From Rhizobium leucaenae USDA 9039 (GTDB taxonomy: Bacteria; Pseudomonadota; Alphaproteobacteria; Rhizobiales; Rhizobiaceae), in NCBI RefSeq assembly GCF_000426285.1, contig NZ_AUFB01000013.1, positions 62,001-126,000 of the forward strand: a stretch of DNA of 64,000 nucleotides, written 5' to 3'. A program made the position numbers and the translations under genes. Shown here piece after piece: positions 26,190-34,509 of this stretch. Below the pieces are notes generated by a model. The model saw only the letters and a program-made list of their open reading frames with translations, made no database searches and was not told where the DNA came from. Numbering within the stretch: the first letter of the stretch is position 1; every line of letters begins with the position of its first letter.

Positions 26190-26667
26190 GGTCTTCCTCC
26201 CCATGTCCAAGTAGGGACCCTCCACAGCATGCTGTCGTGTCGAAGGTCGACGTGCCTAAGATGGCGGCCGATCGTTTCAGCTCGATCGCCGCATTTGAAA
26301 GCAGCCCCAGCAGGGGTGCATCTGAAACCAGGACACCGCGCTGCAGGTGCTCCTCCGCCTCGACAAGCAGGCCATCTGCCCGTCCAAGATGGGAGAGTGC
26401 GTGGCCCTGCCCCGCGAGACCGCGCAAGCCCGCAAGCGAGGAACGGACGGATCGCTTTATCTCTGTGGCGCGATTGGCGAGTTCTCCAATCAAGAGGCGC
26501 ATGCTCTTCTCCCTCAATGCCATATGCATGAAGGAGTAGATCGCGAGGAGCTCGCCATATGTCCTGACGAGCGCCTCGAGGCATGCGCGCGCCTCCGGCG
26601 ATGGAACCGAACCCACGAGCGCTTCACAGCGGAAGCCGCCGAAAACGGTGCCTCCGCTGGCCATCAT
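26161..26667 (-). CDS. 168-aa protein of unknown function
   Basis: I do not recognise this protein. It is mostly alpha-helical by eye (ARACLEALVRTYGELLAIYSFMHMALREKSMRLLIGEL, LVEAEEHLQRG, LGLLSNAAIELKRSAAIL), with no signal peptide. A Cys pair near the end (DTTACCGG) stands out. The start overlaps the AKR stop in ATGATG and the stop lies 29 bp inside the MBL gene, so all three are tightly coupled. That coupling is the main reason to call it real. It might be an accessory subunit of the AKR or lactonase. Confidence 0.65.
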   Translation of the reverse strand: MMASGGTVFGGFRCEALVGSVPSPEARACLEALVRTYGELLAIYSFMHMALREKSMRLLIGELANRATEIKRSVRSSLAGLRGLAGQGHALSHLGRADGLLVEAEEHLQRGVLVSDAPLLGLLSNAAIELKRSAAILGTSTFDTTACCGGSLLGHGEEDHGNAFDLGA

Positions 26668-27707
26668 CGTACAGCCGTCGGCAGCGGAGCGTTTGACGGA
26701 AGAAGGCTCGCCTCAGTCAAAGCGTCCCAAAATGCAGCGGGTATTGTCTCGTTGATCGCCTTGACGTTCTGCTCGACTTCCAATGCGCTCTTTGCACCCA
26801 TGACCAGCGTGGCCACTGCCGGATGCGCATAGACGAATTGCATCGCCGCTGCAGGCAAGCTCACCGCATATCTTAAGCAAATGCTCTCGATGGCCTTGAC
26901 CTTTTCGACGACGGCCGCCGGAACCTTGCCGTAATCGTAAGTGGCCGCGGGACCGCTTACGCCGGTCGCGAGGATCCCGGAATTGAAGATCCCGCCGGCG
27001 ATCACGGAGACGTTCCGCTGGAGCAACTCGTCGAACGCGGCCTCAAGCGGGGCATGATTCAAAAGGGTGTAGCGGCCGGCGATCAACGAGCAGTCGATCG
27101 GAAATTCACGGGCGACACCCACGACAGACTCGGTCTCGTTGACACCCAGACCAATGGCCGATACGGCTCCGCTGGAGCGAAGTTCGTCCAGTGCCTTGTA
27201 ACCGGAGGCCCGCAACTGGTTCCAATAGAATTCGCTCTGGTCGCCGTGCCATGCCCGACCAACGTCATGCACGAGAAGAACGTCAATATAGTCTAGGCCG
27301 AGGCGCTGTTGGCTGTCTTCGAATGCACGCATCACGCCGTCATAGGTGTAATCGTAGGTATCGAGAAACGGAAGCGGGTCGATCCACTCGATGCCGTAGA
27401 CGGTCTCTAACTTCTTCGTCCTGCTTGCGGGCTTCAATACGCGTCCGACTTTGGTGCTTACCACCACGTTTTCGCGCAGCTTGTTCGCCCTGAGGGCATG
27501 GCCAAGATAATGCTCCGACTTGCCGAATCCATACATCGGCGCGCAATCGAAATAGCGGATGCCGGCCGCATACCCGGCGAGGATCGTCGCTTCGAATTCG
27601 TCGTAGGAGACATCGGCGTTGAAGCCAGAGAGCGGCACTGTGCCTAGCCCAAGCGAAGTTACCTGCACTTTGCTTTTTCCGAGCGGCCTAGTTTCAAGTT
27701 CGGTCAT
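26664..27707 (-). CDS. Aldo/keto reductase, aldose 1-dehydrogenase-like (L-fucose/D-threo-aldose dehydrogenase family)
   Basis: 347 aa. AKR catalytic residues are in place: D54 and Y59 in RYFDCAPMYG, K86 in VVVSTKVG and H147 in VLLVHDVG. The start PLGKSKVQVTSLGLGTVPLSG and the GYAAGIRYFDCAPMYGFGKSE block fit the bacterial aldose-dehydrogenase/pyridoxal-dehydrogenase branch, which oxidises aldoses to lactones. The frame is open far upstream, but TAGGGATGATC before 27707 and the match to homologues set the start. A paralogue is at 31316-32350. It heads an operon with the 168-aa protein and the lactonase, under the heptamer operator at 27879. Confidence 0.88.
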   Translation of the reverse strand: MTELETRPLGKSKVQVTSLGLGTVPLSGFNADVSYDEFEATILAGYAAGIRYFDCAPMYGFGKSEHYLGHALRANKLRENVVVSTKVGRVLKPASRTKKLETVYGIEWIDPLPFLDTYDYTYDGVMRAFEDSQQRLGLDYIDVLLVHDVGRAWHGDQSEFYWNQLRASGYKALDELRSSGAVSAIGLGVNETESVVGVAREFPIDCSLIAGRYTLLNHAPLEAAFDELLQRNVSVIAGGIFNSGILATGVSGPAATYDYGKVPAAVVEKVKAIESICLRYAVSLPAAAMQFVYAHPAVATLVMGAKSALEVEQNVKAINETIPAAFWDALTEASLLPSNAPLPTAVR

Positions 27708-27878
27708 GTGATCATCCCTAGATGTCGATAGGAGGCGTCGAAGCGATGTAGCTTCCGCCATGCCGTCATTGTTCGGGTAAAGCCCGTGTCCCAAATGCGT
27801 GTCATGTCGCCGGCGTCTGCCGCCAACCACACCAGAAATGCTTGATGGACCTCCGTGGCCTGACTCCTCAATCGGCAA

Positions 27879-27901
27879 GGTGTAAGGTATAAGGTCATAC
27901 C
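27879..27901. promoter_or_regulatory. Heptamer operator A (AKR/lactonase operon)
   Basis: Reads GGTGTAA, GGTATAA, a GG spacer, then inverted TCATACC. The inner two heptamers form a 16-bp inverted repeat (27886-27901). It lies about 170 bp upstream of the AKR start, in the gap between that gene and the Sua5-family gene. Same element as at 36043, 38464, 39362, 45813, 59804 and 62300. Confidence 0.7.
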
Positions 27902-27964
27902 TATAGAGGCAAGCGTTTTTTGCATGCCGCCATCCGCATTTTGCGAATTGCTTAAAAATGCCGC

Positions 27965-28921
27965 CTACGCGCAACGGGGCGCGGCAGCTCGTCTCAGCCG
28001 ATCGTTGATTGCCCTGCCAAGGCCAATCAGAGGCACAGGGGCGAATGCAATAACGTCACTCGCGCCGGCCAAGGCGTCGGCTTCACTCATGGCGGTGTAG
28101 AGGTTGCGGGCAGCTTCCTGAAGGTCACCGGAAGAAGACAGCGTCAATTGACAGCCCTCGCACTCCGGTCCGAAACCGACCCAGACCATATTGGCGGCAG
28201 GACGGTCGACATTCATCTGAACGGCGGCTTCCGGAGCATAATGGCTCTTTAGCTGGCCTGGTGCCGAGACTTTTTGGGGCCCAGTGTCCTCGTCAATCGG
28301 GCCGAGTAAAGCTTCCAGTGCCTCCCGCGGAACTGACCCGTGGCGTAGAATGATCGGAGATCCGACCAAAGACAGAATAGTCGATTCCAGGCCGTGATCG
28401 CATATGTCTTCTTCCACGATTCCCGAAATCCGTCCGTCCAACTGGCGGACAACTTCCACGAAGCGGGTCGAGGTGACCTTCCCGGAACGATTGGCTGAAG
28501 GCGCTGCCACCGGAAATCCGACGGCCCGGATCAGCCGTTGGGCGACACTCGACGAGGGAAATCGGATTGCGACATTTTTCATGCCCGCGGTAACTGCGGT
28601 TGCGAGCCCCGCGTCTTCCCGCTTTGGCAGGAGCAATGTCAGAGGTCCCGGCCAAAAGCTGGCAGCAGCCAACTCTGCCTCCGGATTGAAATGTGCCATC
28701 CTGCGCGCCATTTCCACGTCCGAAACGTGGATAATCAGGGGATTATGCCGCGGGCGTCCTTTGGCTTCATAGATGCGCTCGATCCCGGCGGGGCTGCTGG
28801 CGTCCGCGCCGAGCCCGTAAACCGTCTCCGTCGGAAACGCGACAACTTCGCCATTTCGCATGAGCCGGGCGGCAGCTTCAATCGCGCTGTCGCTGACGTC
28901 AAAATGACGGGTGGTGGCCAT
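27965..28921 (-). CDS. L-threonylcarbamoyladenylate synthase (Sua5/YrdC family)
   Basis: 318 aa, full-length Sua5 type: an N-terminal YrdC domain (GEVVAFPTETVYGLGADA, KGRPRHNPLIIHV, VAIRFPSSSVAQRLI, AAPSANRSGKVT) followed by the roughly 100-residue Sua5 domain (SAPGQLKSHYAPEA opens the linker). It makes the TC-AMP precursor for t6A in ANN-decoding tRNAs. GAGGAAA precedes the ATG. It is a translation-modification gene in the middle of sugar catabolic genes, 121 bp after an AKR on the same strand. It may be a second copy or simply lodged here. Confidence 0.93.
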   Translation of the reverse strand: MATTRHFDVSDSAIEAAARLMRNGEVVAFPTETVYGLGADASSPAGIERIYEAKGRPRHNPLIIHVSDVEMARRMAHFNPEAELAAASFWPGPLTLLLPKREDAGLATAVTAGMKNVAIRFPSSSVAQRLIRAVGFPVAAPSANRSGKVTSTRFVEVVRQLDGRISGIVEEDICDHGLESTILSLVGSPIILRHGSVPREALEALLGPIDEDTGPQKVSAPGQLKSHYAPEAAVQMNVDRPAANMVWVGFGPECEGCQLTLSSSGDLQEAARNLYTAMSEADALAGASDVIAFAPVPLIGLGRAINDRLRRAAAPRCA

Positions 28922-28981
28922 CTTTTTTCCTCGCGCTGGTTCTGGAAGGGAGCAGAGATCGATACGACCAAAGCCATTGGC

Positions 28982-29011
28982 TCAGGAGGCCCGGTTCGGC
29001 GTGCCTCCTGA
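28982..29011 (-). terminator. Hairpin after the RLP/AKR operon
   Basis: TCAGGAGGC (28982-28990) pairs with GCCTCCTGA (29003-29011); the 12-nt loop can form a further small stem CCG/CGG. It lies between the AKR stop (29043) and the Sua5 start. No T-run follows on the minus strand. Confidence 0.5.
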
Positions 29012-29042
29012 CAGCCTCAACGTCGTCCCCGCTGAGCCAAAC

Positions 29043-30023
29043 TCAGTTCAAGCCGACTACGCTATGCGGCACGTATGGCTCCTCGAGTTCGCGGACCTCG
29101 TCGTCGCTTAGCTTGACGGCCAAGGAAGCGACGGCATCCTTCAGATGCTGTAGCTTCGTTGCGCCGATTATAGGAGCCGTCACGCCCGCCTTTGTGTTAA
29201 GCCACGCCATCGCAACGAGGGATCGCGGGACGTTCTTGTCCTCTGCAATCTTTGCGACGACGTCTACGACGCGGCGATCCGCCTCGTCCGCGTGACCGTA
29301 GAACCGAGCGGTGACATTGTCGGTCTCGGACCTCAAACTGCTTTCCTCCCAAGGCCGGCTGAGGCGCCCGCGAGCCAGCGGACTGAACGCGATGATCCCC
29401 ACCCCTTCAGCTTTACAGAGCGGCAACATCTCCCGCTCTTCCTCGCGATAAAGGAGGTTCATCTGAGCTTGCATCGAAACGAAACGCGACCATCCGGCAG
29501 CGTCCGACTTGTAGAGCGCGCGCGCAAATTGCCATGCGTAACAATTGCTGGCTCCGATGTAGCGAACCTTGCCGCTTCGAACGAGATCGGTCAGCGCTTC
29601 CAGCGTCTCTTCGATCGGGGTCGAATTGTCCCAGAAATGAATTTGGTAGAGGTCGATGTAGTCGGTCGCCAGCCGCTTGAGGCTGGCCTCAGCCTCCGCG
29701 ATGATTGCTTTGCGGGAAAGTCCGACCGCATTCGCTCCGTTGCGCATCTTGCCGTAGACCTTGGTGGCAATGACAACCTCATCACGCTGCACCATCTCCC
29801 TGAGCAGCTTGCCGATGATCTCCTCGCTGGTGCCGTCCGAGTAGGCATTGGCCGTGTCGAAGCAGTTTATGCCCTGTTCGAGTGCCTCTTTGATAAATGG
29901 CCTACTGTCGTCTTCGGACAAGGTCCAAGCATGGTTGCCGCGATCGGCGACGCCGAAACTCATGCAACCAAGAACCAGTTGCGAAATTTTGAGACCTGAC
30001 CGGCCAAGCTGACGATATTCCAT
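29043..30023 (-). CDS. Aldo/keto reductase (YajO/AKR-type)
   Basis: 326 aa. Catalytic residues D56 and Y61 (INCFDTANAYSDG), K88 (VVIATKVYG) and H129 (DLYQIHFWD). KVRYIGASNCYAWQFARAL and GVGIIAFSPLARGRL are typical of the YajO/oxidoreductase branch of AKRs. It is a different subfamily from the two aldose-dehydrogenase-like AKRs at 26664 and 31316. The gene begins 3 bp after the RLP stop, so it belongs to the RLP operon. It probably reduces or oxidises a carbonyl intermediate, but the substrate is unknown. Confidence 0.9.
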   Translation of the reverse strand: MEYRQLGRSGLKISQLVLGCMSFGVADRGNHAWTLSEDDSRPFIKEALEQGINCFDTANAYSDGTSEEIIGKLLREMVQRDEVVIATKVYGKMRNGANAVGLSRKAIIAEAEASLKRLATDYIDLYQIHFWDNSTPIEETLEALTDLVRSGKVRYIGASNCYAWQFARALYKSDAAGWSRFVSMQAQMNLLYREEEREMLPLCKAEGVGIIAFSPLARGRLSRPWEESSLRSETDNVTARFYGHADEADRRVVDVVAKIAEDKNVPRSLVAMAWLNTKAGVTAPIIGATKLQHLKDAVASLAVKLSDDEVRELEEPYVPHSVVGLN

Positions 30024-30026
30024 CTG

Positions 30027-31319
30027 TCATCTTCCTTCTGATACGGTTTTAGAGCCGAACTTGGCGAGCGACTGCGCCAGCTCTGGATGAGATTTGGCAT
30101 ATGCATGGAGATCGATTCCGGCGACCGCGGCATCCCAGGCCGCACGAACCGCTCTGACACCTGCCGACGGCCCGCCGGGATGGCTGACGACGCCACCACC
30201 ACAAAGGTAAAGGTGGTCAAGCGTCTGCTCCGTCCTTCGATAGGTCTCAGGCGCCTGTCCACCCCATTGACCCGAACAAACGACCGGTAACGGGCGGTCG
30301 GCATCACTGAAGATCGGTTTCTGGAGATCATGGAACGACTGAACGAAAGACGCGTCCGGCTCCCAGTATTTGGCGGCAATGCCGTTGATCTGGAATTGGT
30401 CGACGCCGAGAAGTCGCCAAAGCTGTTGGTAGACCGAGAAATCGAACCCAAGACCAGGATGTCGGGTGAGAAGATCCCAGCCGTTGCGATGGGCGTGCAA
30501 GACAAGGGACGACCGCCGACGCAGGAACAGAAAAGCGCCCATGCCGATCGAATTGATGTTGATGACAGCGGCGTTTCCACCCTCGCGCACGACCAAGTCG
30601 TGCTTGCGAACCATCTCGTCGGGATCGACGTCGGAAATGCCGAAGGCATACATCACCTTCTTGCCGGTGCGCTGCTCCTGATCCCGGATGATCGGCATGA
30701 TCGCTTTCACCCGCGCCTCCAACGAGGAGTACGGTGGCGACATCAGTTTCTCGTCGTCCTTGATGAAGTCGACACCGGACGCGACGAGTTCAGCAACCAC
30801 CTGCGCCGTTTCGTCCGGGGTGAGGCCGAGCGCGGGCTTGATGATCGTGCCGATGATTGGCCTATTGTAGACGCCGGTCAGACGCCGGGAGCCTTCGATC
30901 CCAAATTGAGGCCCCGGGTAGACGCCTTCAAACTCTGGAGGCAGCTGCAGGCCGATGACCCTCAGCCCGGTGAATTCCTTGATCGACCAGACCCCGCCCA
31001 ATGCAACCGTGGTGACTGCCGCGAGGTCAGTTCCGACGGCCTCCAGGGGATAGGCGATTGTTGTCTCCGCTCGGTTGAAGACTTCGCCCGCTGCAGGGAG
31101 CGAGGGAACCTCGACAGAGTCCAGTTTCTCGAAAGCGACCACGCGCGCGGCCGCGCGCGCCTTCAGTTGCGGCGTCTCTCCGGGCAGGTCAACAAATGTA
31201 CCCGTCGACTGGTCGCTTCCGATCTTGACCGCCAAGGCCTCAGCGCTCCCGGCGGTCTCAATCCGATAGGTGACCAGAATGTCCGAGGGCCTGCGCTGAG
31301 CCAGATCCATCGCTATCAT
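30027..31319 (-). CDS. RuBisCO-like protein (form IV; candidate 3-oxo-isoapionate-4-phosphate decarboxylase, OiaX-like)
   Basis: 430 aa, RuBisCO large-subunit fold. Compared by eye with spinach RbcL: K175 is kept (K161, IIKPALGL), the carbamylated K201 with D203 and E204 is kept (K187, D189, E190 in FIKDDE), H294-R295 are kept (H277, R278) and K334 is kept (K317). However K177 is Ala163, H327 is Gln310 and N123 lies in LGGVW as Gly. Thus carbamate chemistry is possible but not normal carboxylation. Known RLPs of this kind decarboxylate or cleave 3-oxo-isoapionate 4-phosphate. The start overlaps the AKR stop (ATGA). The kinase, LerI-like and DerI-like genes nearby support the assignment; exact substrate remains inferred. 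Confidence 0.88.
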   Translation of the reverse strand: MIAMDLAQRRPSDILVTYRIETAGSAEALAVKIGSDQSTGTFVDLPGETPQLKARAAARVVAFEKLDSVEVPSLPAAGEVFNRAETTIAYPLEAVGTDLAAVTTVALGGVWSIKEFTGLRVIGLQLPPEFEGVYPGPQFGIEGSRRLTGVYNRPIIGTIIKPALGLTPDETAQVVAELVASGVDFIKDDEKLMSPPYSSLEARVKAIMPIIRDQEQRTGKKVMYAFGISDVDPDEMVRKHDLVVREGGNAAVININSIGMGAFLFLRRRSSLVLHAHRNGWDLLTRHPGLGFDFSVYQQLWRLLGVDQFQINGIAAKYWEPDASFVQSFHDLQKPIFSDADRPLPVVCSGQWGGQAPETYRRTEQTLDHLYLCGGGVVSHPGGPSAGVRAVRAAWDAAVAGIDLHAYAKSHPELAQSLAKFGSKTVSEGR

Positions 31320-32350
31320 GCCTCCGGAACTGGCGCGGCTTCAGGGATGAGGCCGGACGACTTCAGGTCGGCCCAGAACGCAGCCGGAACCGGCGTCGAG
31401 ATCGCGGCGACGTTTGCGGCGACGTGTTCGGGCGCCAGCGCTCCCTGTACCACCGCGGTCACTGCAGGATGTGCGTAGACAAATTGTGTCGCTGCAGTCG
31501 CAAGCGAGACGCCATGGCGCTCGCAGACGGCTTCGAGCGCCTCGACCTTGCGGACGATCGCTTCAGGCGCGGGCTGGCAATCGTAGGTGCGGGTGGTTGT
31601 CATCGACTTGCTACCCTCGGCGAGGATGCCGGAGTTGTAGATGCCAGCCGCAATGATACCGATGCCGCGACGCTGCATTTCTGGATAGAAATGGTCGAGA
31701 GCGCCGTGGTTGAGCAGGGTGTAGCGCCCGGCGACCATGGAGCAGTCGAGATCAAATTCCTCTGCCACCTGCAGGACCGACGCGGTTTCATTGACGCCGA
31801 GGCCGATGGCCTTCACGGAGCCTGTGCTGCGCAGCTCGTCACACGCCTTGTAACCGCTCGATCTCAGCGCCGAAAGGTGGGTGCTATACGCCTCGCGGTG
31901 CCATTCGCCGCTCACGTCGTGGAGATAGAGGATGTCAATGTGGTCCATACCCAGGCGCTGCTGGCTATCTTCGAAAGCGCGCATGATGCCGTCATAGGAA
32001 TAGTCGTAGTCATCGACAAATGGCAGCGCCTTCACCCAGTCGATGCCGTAAAGGCTCTCGGCGCGCTTTGCGCGGCTTTCCGGCTTGAGTATCCGCCCCG
32101 CCTTGGTGCTGACCACGACCTTGCCGATGAGATCGTTGTTGCGAAGGACATGGCCGAGGGAATGCTCGGACTTTCCAAGGCCGTAAAGGGGCGCGGTGTC
32201 GAAATAGCGGACACCCAAGTCGTATGCCTTGAGGACGACCGCCTCGAAAGTCTGGAAGCTCACATCGACATTGCACCCACCGAGCGGCGAGGTACCCAGC
32301 CCTAGCGAGGTCAGCGTCACATCGGTCTTTCCAACTTTTCTCTTCAACAT
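31316..32350 (-). CDS. Aldo/keto reductase, aldose 1-dehydrogenase-like (paralogue of 26664-27707)
   Basis: 344 aa. Catalytic D51 and Y56 (RYFDTAPLYG), K83 (VVVSTKAG), H144 (ILYLHDVSG). It is clearly paralogous to the AKR at 26664: both share LGKSEH-type blocks, YDYxYDG, RAFEDSQQRLG and IGLGVNET in the same order. The start at 32350 agrees with the paralogue; the frame is open 84 bp further upstream, across the hairpin. It stands between the binding-protein gene and the RLP gene and probably oxidises the imported aldose to its lactone. Confidence 0.88.
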   Translation of the reverse strand: MLKRKVGKTDVTLTSLGLGTSPLGGCNVDVSFQTFEAVVLKAYDLGVRYFDTAPLYGLGKSEHSLGHVLRNNDLIGKVVVSTKAGRILKPESRAKRAESLYGIDWVKALPFVDDYDYSYDGIMRAFEDSQQRLGMDHIDILYLHDVSGEWHREAYSTHLSALRSSGYKACDELRSTGSVKAIGLGVNETASVLQVAEEFDLDCSMVAGRYTLLNHGALDHFYPEMQRRGIGIIAAGIYNSGILAEGSKSMTTTRTYDCQPAPEAIVRKVEALEAVCERHGVSLATAATQFVYAHPAVTAVVQGALAPEHVAANVAAISTPVPAAFWADLKSSGLIPEAAPVPEA

Positions 32351-32378
32351 GATGGTCGATCCTATTTCCCTGGTGTAA

Positions 32379-32405
32379 GGCGGACGGCCGTATGGGCCGT
32401 CCGCC
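32379..32405 (-). terminator. Perfect 11-bp intercistronic hairpin after the binding-protein gene (system 3)
   Basis: GGCGGACGGCC (32379-32389) pairs exactly with GGCCGTCCGCC (32395-32405) around a 5-nt loop, 10 bp past the binding-protein stop. No U-tract follows, so it likely stabilises the upstream message or attenuates read-through into the AKR/RLP genes. Confidence 0.7.
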
Positions 32406-32414
32406 GTTGTCCGA

Positions 32415-33413
32415 TTACATGTACTTCTCGACATTGGTGGAATCGAGCACGAGCCACGGCACGACGTAGTCCTTCTCGGTGCCGCCCTTCCATTCCATCA
32501 GCGAGCCCCAGATTTCGGACTGCGGCTTGTAGCTCTCGCCCTTGATCGCCCGCAGTGCGAGGTCGACCGCGCCCTGGCCTTCGGCGCGGGCGTACTTGTA
32601 GAGGCTGACCGCCATCTCGCCCTTCTTCACGGCGCGCTTTGCGTCCGGAATGCCGTCGATCGCAAGAACGGGAACGGTCTTGAGATCGATGCCGGCGCTC
32701 TTCATGGCTTCGATCGCGCCAAGCGCCATCTCGTCGTTTTCCGCAAGGACGCCGTTGATCTCACCCGGGTGTGCGAGCAACCAGTTCTCCATGAGCGCCT
32801 GACCCTCGGCGCGGCTCCAGTTGCCTGTCTTGTCTTCGATGAGCTTGAGGTTCGGGAACTTGGCGAGACCAGCGTCGATGCCTGCGCGGCGCTCGATCTG
32901 GGCCGACTGGCCGATCGGACCCTCCATGAGGACGACGTTGCCGCCGTTCGGAAGGCGCTTGGCGAGTTCCTCAGCGATGATCTGGCCGCCTTCGGTATCG
33001 TTAACGATGATGGACGCGGTGTATTTCGTCGACTTGGTCTTGAGCGCCGACACGATAAGCGGGATTTTCGCTTCGGCGGCCTTTTCGATCGGCGGCGCCG
33101 AGGCCTCGAGGTCGAACGGTGACATGATGATCGCGTTGAATTGTTGGGTGATCGCTGTGTCGATCTGGTTCGCCTGTGTCAGTGGATCATACTTGCCGTC
33201 GAAAACGGTGATCTCGACCTCGCCCGATTTGACGGCGGGATGGTTCTGGATTTCCGTCGACCAAGCCTTCATGTACTCGCCGGACTCACCGAACGAGAGA
33301 GCCGCGATCCGAATTTTGTCCTGCGCGAAGGCGAAGTTCCCGCCAGCCAACGTCGCTACGGCGATTGCCATACCCACACCCGCATTGAGCAGGTTCCTCC
33401 TAGACATCTGCAT
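32415..33413 (-). CDS. CUT2 sugar ABC transporter periplasmic substrate-binding protein (system 3)
   Basis: 332 aa. Signal peptide MQMSRRNLLNAGVGMAIAVATLAGGNFAFAQ, with a twin Arg followed by hydrophobic residues. The mature protein opens DKIRIAALSFGESGEYMKAW and continues QFNAIIMSPFD, AKIPLIVSAL and LAENDEMALGAIEAMKSAGID, the RbsB-type pattern. GAGGAG precedes the ATG. In this system the order is ATPase, permease, binding protein, the reverse of the other three in the window. Being followed by an AKR and the RLP, it presumably delivers their sugar substrate. Confidence 0.92.
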   Translation of the reverse strand: MQMSRRNLLNAGVGMAIAVATLAGGNFAFAQDKIRIAALSFGESGEYMKAWSTEIQNHPAVKSGEVEITVFDGKYDPLTQANQIDTAITQQFNAIIMSPFDLEASAPPIEKAAEAKIPLIVSALKTKSTKYTASIIVNDTEGGQIIAEELAKRLPNGGNVVLMEGPIGQSAQIERRAGIDAGLAKFPNLKLIEDKTGNWSRAEGQALMENWLLAHPGEINGVLAENDEMALGAIEAMKSAGIDLKTVPVLAIDGIPDAKRAVKKGEMAVSLYKYARAEGQGAVDLALRAIKGESYKPQSEIWGSLMEWKGGTEKDYVVPWLVLDSTNVEKYM

Positions 33414-33508
33414 TTCATATTCTCCTCTGGTTTAAGATACGTCCGGACGCGACACGCTGGGCCGGACATTGTCGCCGGCCTTCCCCGGCGGCAATTTCGG
33501 GATTGGTC

Positions 33509-34471
33509 TTATTTGCGGATTTGGTCGGCGATGACCGCGACCACGATGATCGTGCCCTTGAGGACTTGCTGGTAGTATGAAGACACGCCCATGAGGTCCA
33601 TGCCGTTGTTGATCGTGCCGATGATGAGCGCGCCGATCAGTGTGCCGAGCAGCGATCCGCGGCCGCCCGCAAGGCTCGTCCCGCCGATCACGACGGCGGC
33701 GATCGCGTCAAGCTCATAACCGATGCCCGCTTGCGGCAGCGCAGCGGTGGTGCGAGCCGTCAGGACAAGCCCCGCAAGACCAGCCAGGAGGCCCGAGATC
33801 ACATAGGTCGCACCGACGATCACCTTGGTGGAAATGCCGCTCGTGCGAGCCGCCTTCTCGTTGCCGCCAACTGCGTACACATAACGGCCGAAAGTCGTAT
33901 AGTTTAAAACGGTCCATCCAATCAGGAACACGACGAACAGGATGACGATCGGTACCGGGATATACATGATCTGCCCGGAGCCGATCCACTTGAAGGGATC
34001 CGACAGATTCGGGATGGGGCGTCCTTCCGAAAAGATCAAGGTGAGACCGCGGGCCACGCTCAACATGCCAAGCGTCACTACGAACGGCGGGACCTTGACC
34101 GCGGCAACAAGCACGCCATTCACCAAGCCGAGGCCGGCTCCCGCCGCGAGACCCGCAAAGATACCGAAAAGCACGAACTGCTCGTTGGTCTCCGTTACGA
34201 GGCTGGCGGCGATCATGCCCGCGAGCGCCATTACGGAGCCGACCGATAGGTCGATGCCCTTAGTAAGGATGACGAAGGTCACTCCGATCGCCAGAATGCC
34301 GTTGATCGACGACTGGCGAACGAGATTCAGCCAATTCAACCATGTCATGAAGTACTGGTTCGCGAACGCGAAGAACGCGACGATCAGGAAAAACACGAGA
34401 ACGATGCTGAACTGCCTGATCATTTCCCCGGCGCGGAAGTTTCCGGGCTTCGCCGCAGCGATGGTATTCAT
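33509..34471 (-). CDS. CUT2 sugar ABC transporter permease (system 3)
   Basis: 320 aa, RbsC type. ILTKGIDLSVGSVMALAGMIAAS and IAAVVIGGTSLAGGRGSLLGTLIG are the family signatures. The N-terminal cytoplasmic tail is about 20 residues. It lies 38 bp after the ATPase gene and 95 bp before the binding-protein gene. Its closest relative in this window by motif is the system 2 permease. Confidence 0.93.
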   Translation of the reverse strand: MNTIAAAKPGNFRAGEMIRQFSIVLVFFLIVAFFAFANQYFMTWLNWLNLVRQSSINGILAIGVTFVILTKGIDLSVGSVMALAGMIAASLVTETNEQFVLFGIFAGLAAGAGLGLVNGVLVAAVKVPPFVVTLGMLSVARGLTLIFSEGRPIPNLSDPFKWIGSGQIMYIPVPIVILFVVFLIGWTVLNYTTFGRYVYAVGGNEKAARTSGISTKVIVGATYVISGLLAGLAGLVLTARTTAALPQAGIGYELDAIAAVVIGGTSLAGGRGSLLGTLIGALIIGTINNGMDLMGVSSYYQQVLKGTIIVVAVIADQIRK

Positions 34472-34509
34472 TACTCAAGTCCTCCCGTGAATGGGGCTAT
34501 GACCGCTCA

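Noticed and set aside
27708..27974. Longer N-terminus (89 extra residues) for the AKR at 26664
   Set aside because: It would translate through the operator and is absent from the paralogue; homologous sequence begins at 27707.
30330..31478. 382-codon plus-strand open frame
   Set aside because: Antisense to the RLP gene and the AKR end; no domain.
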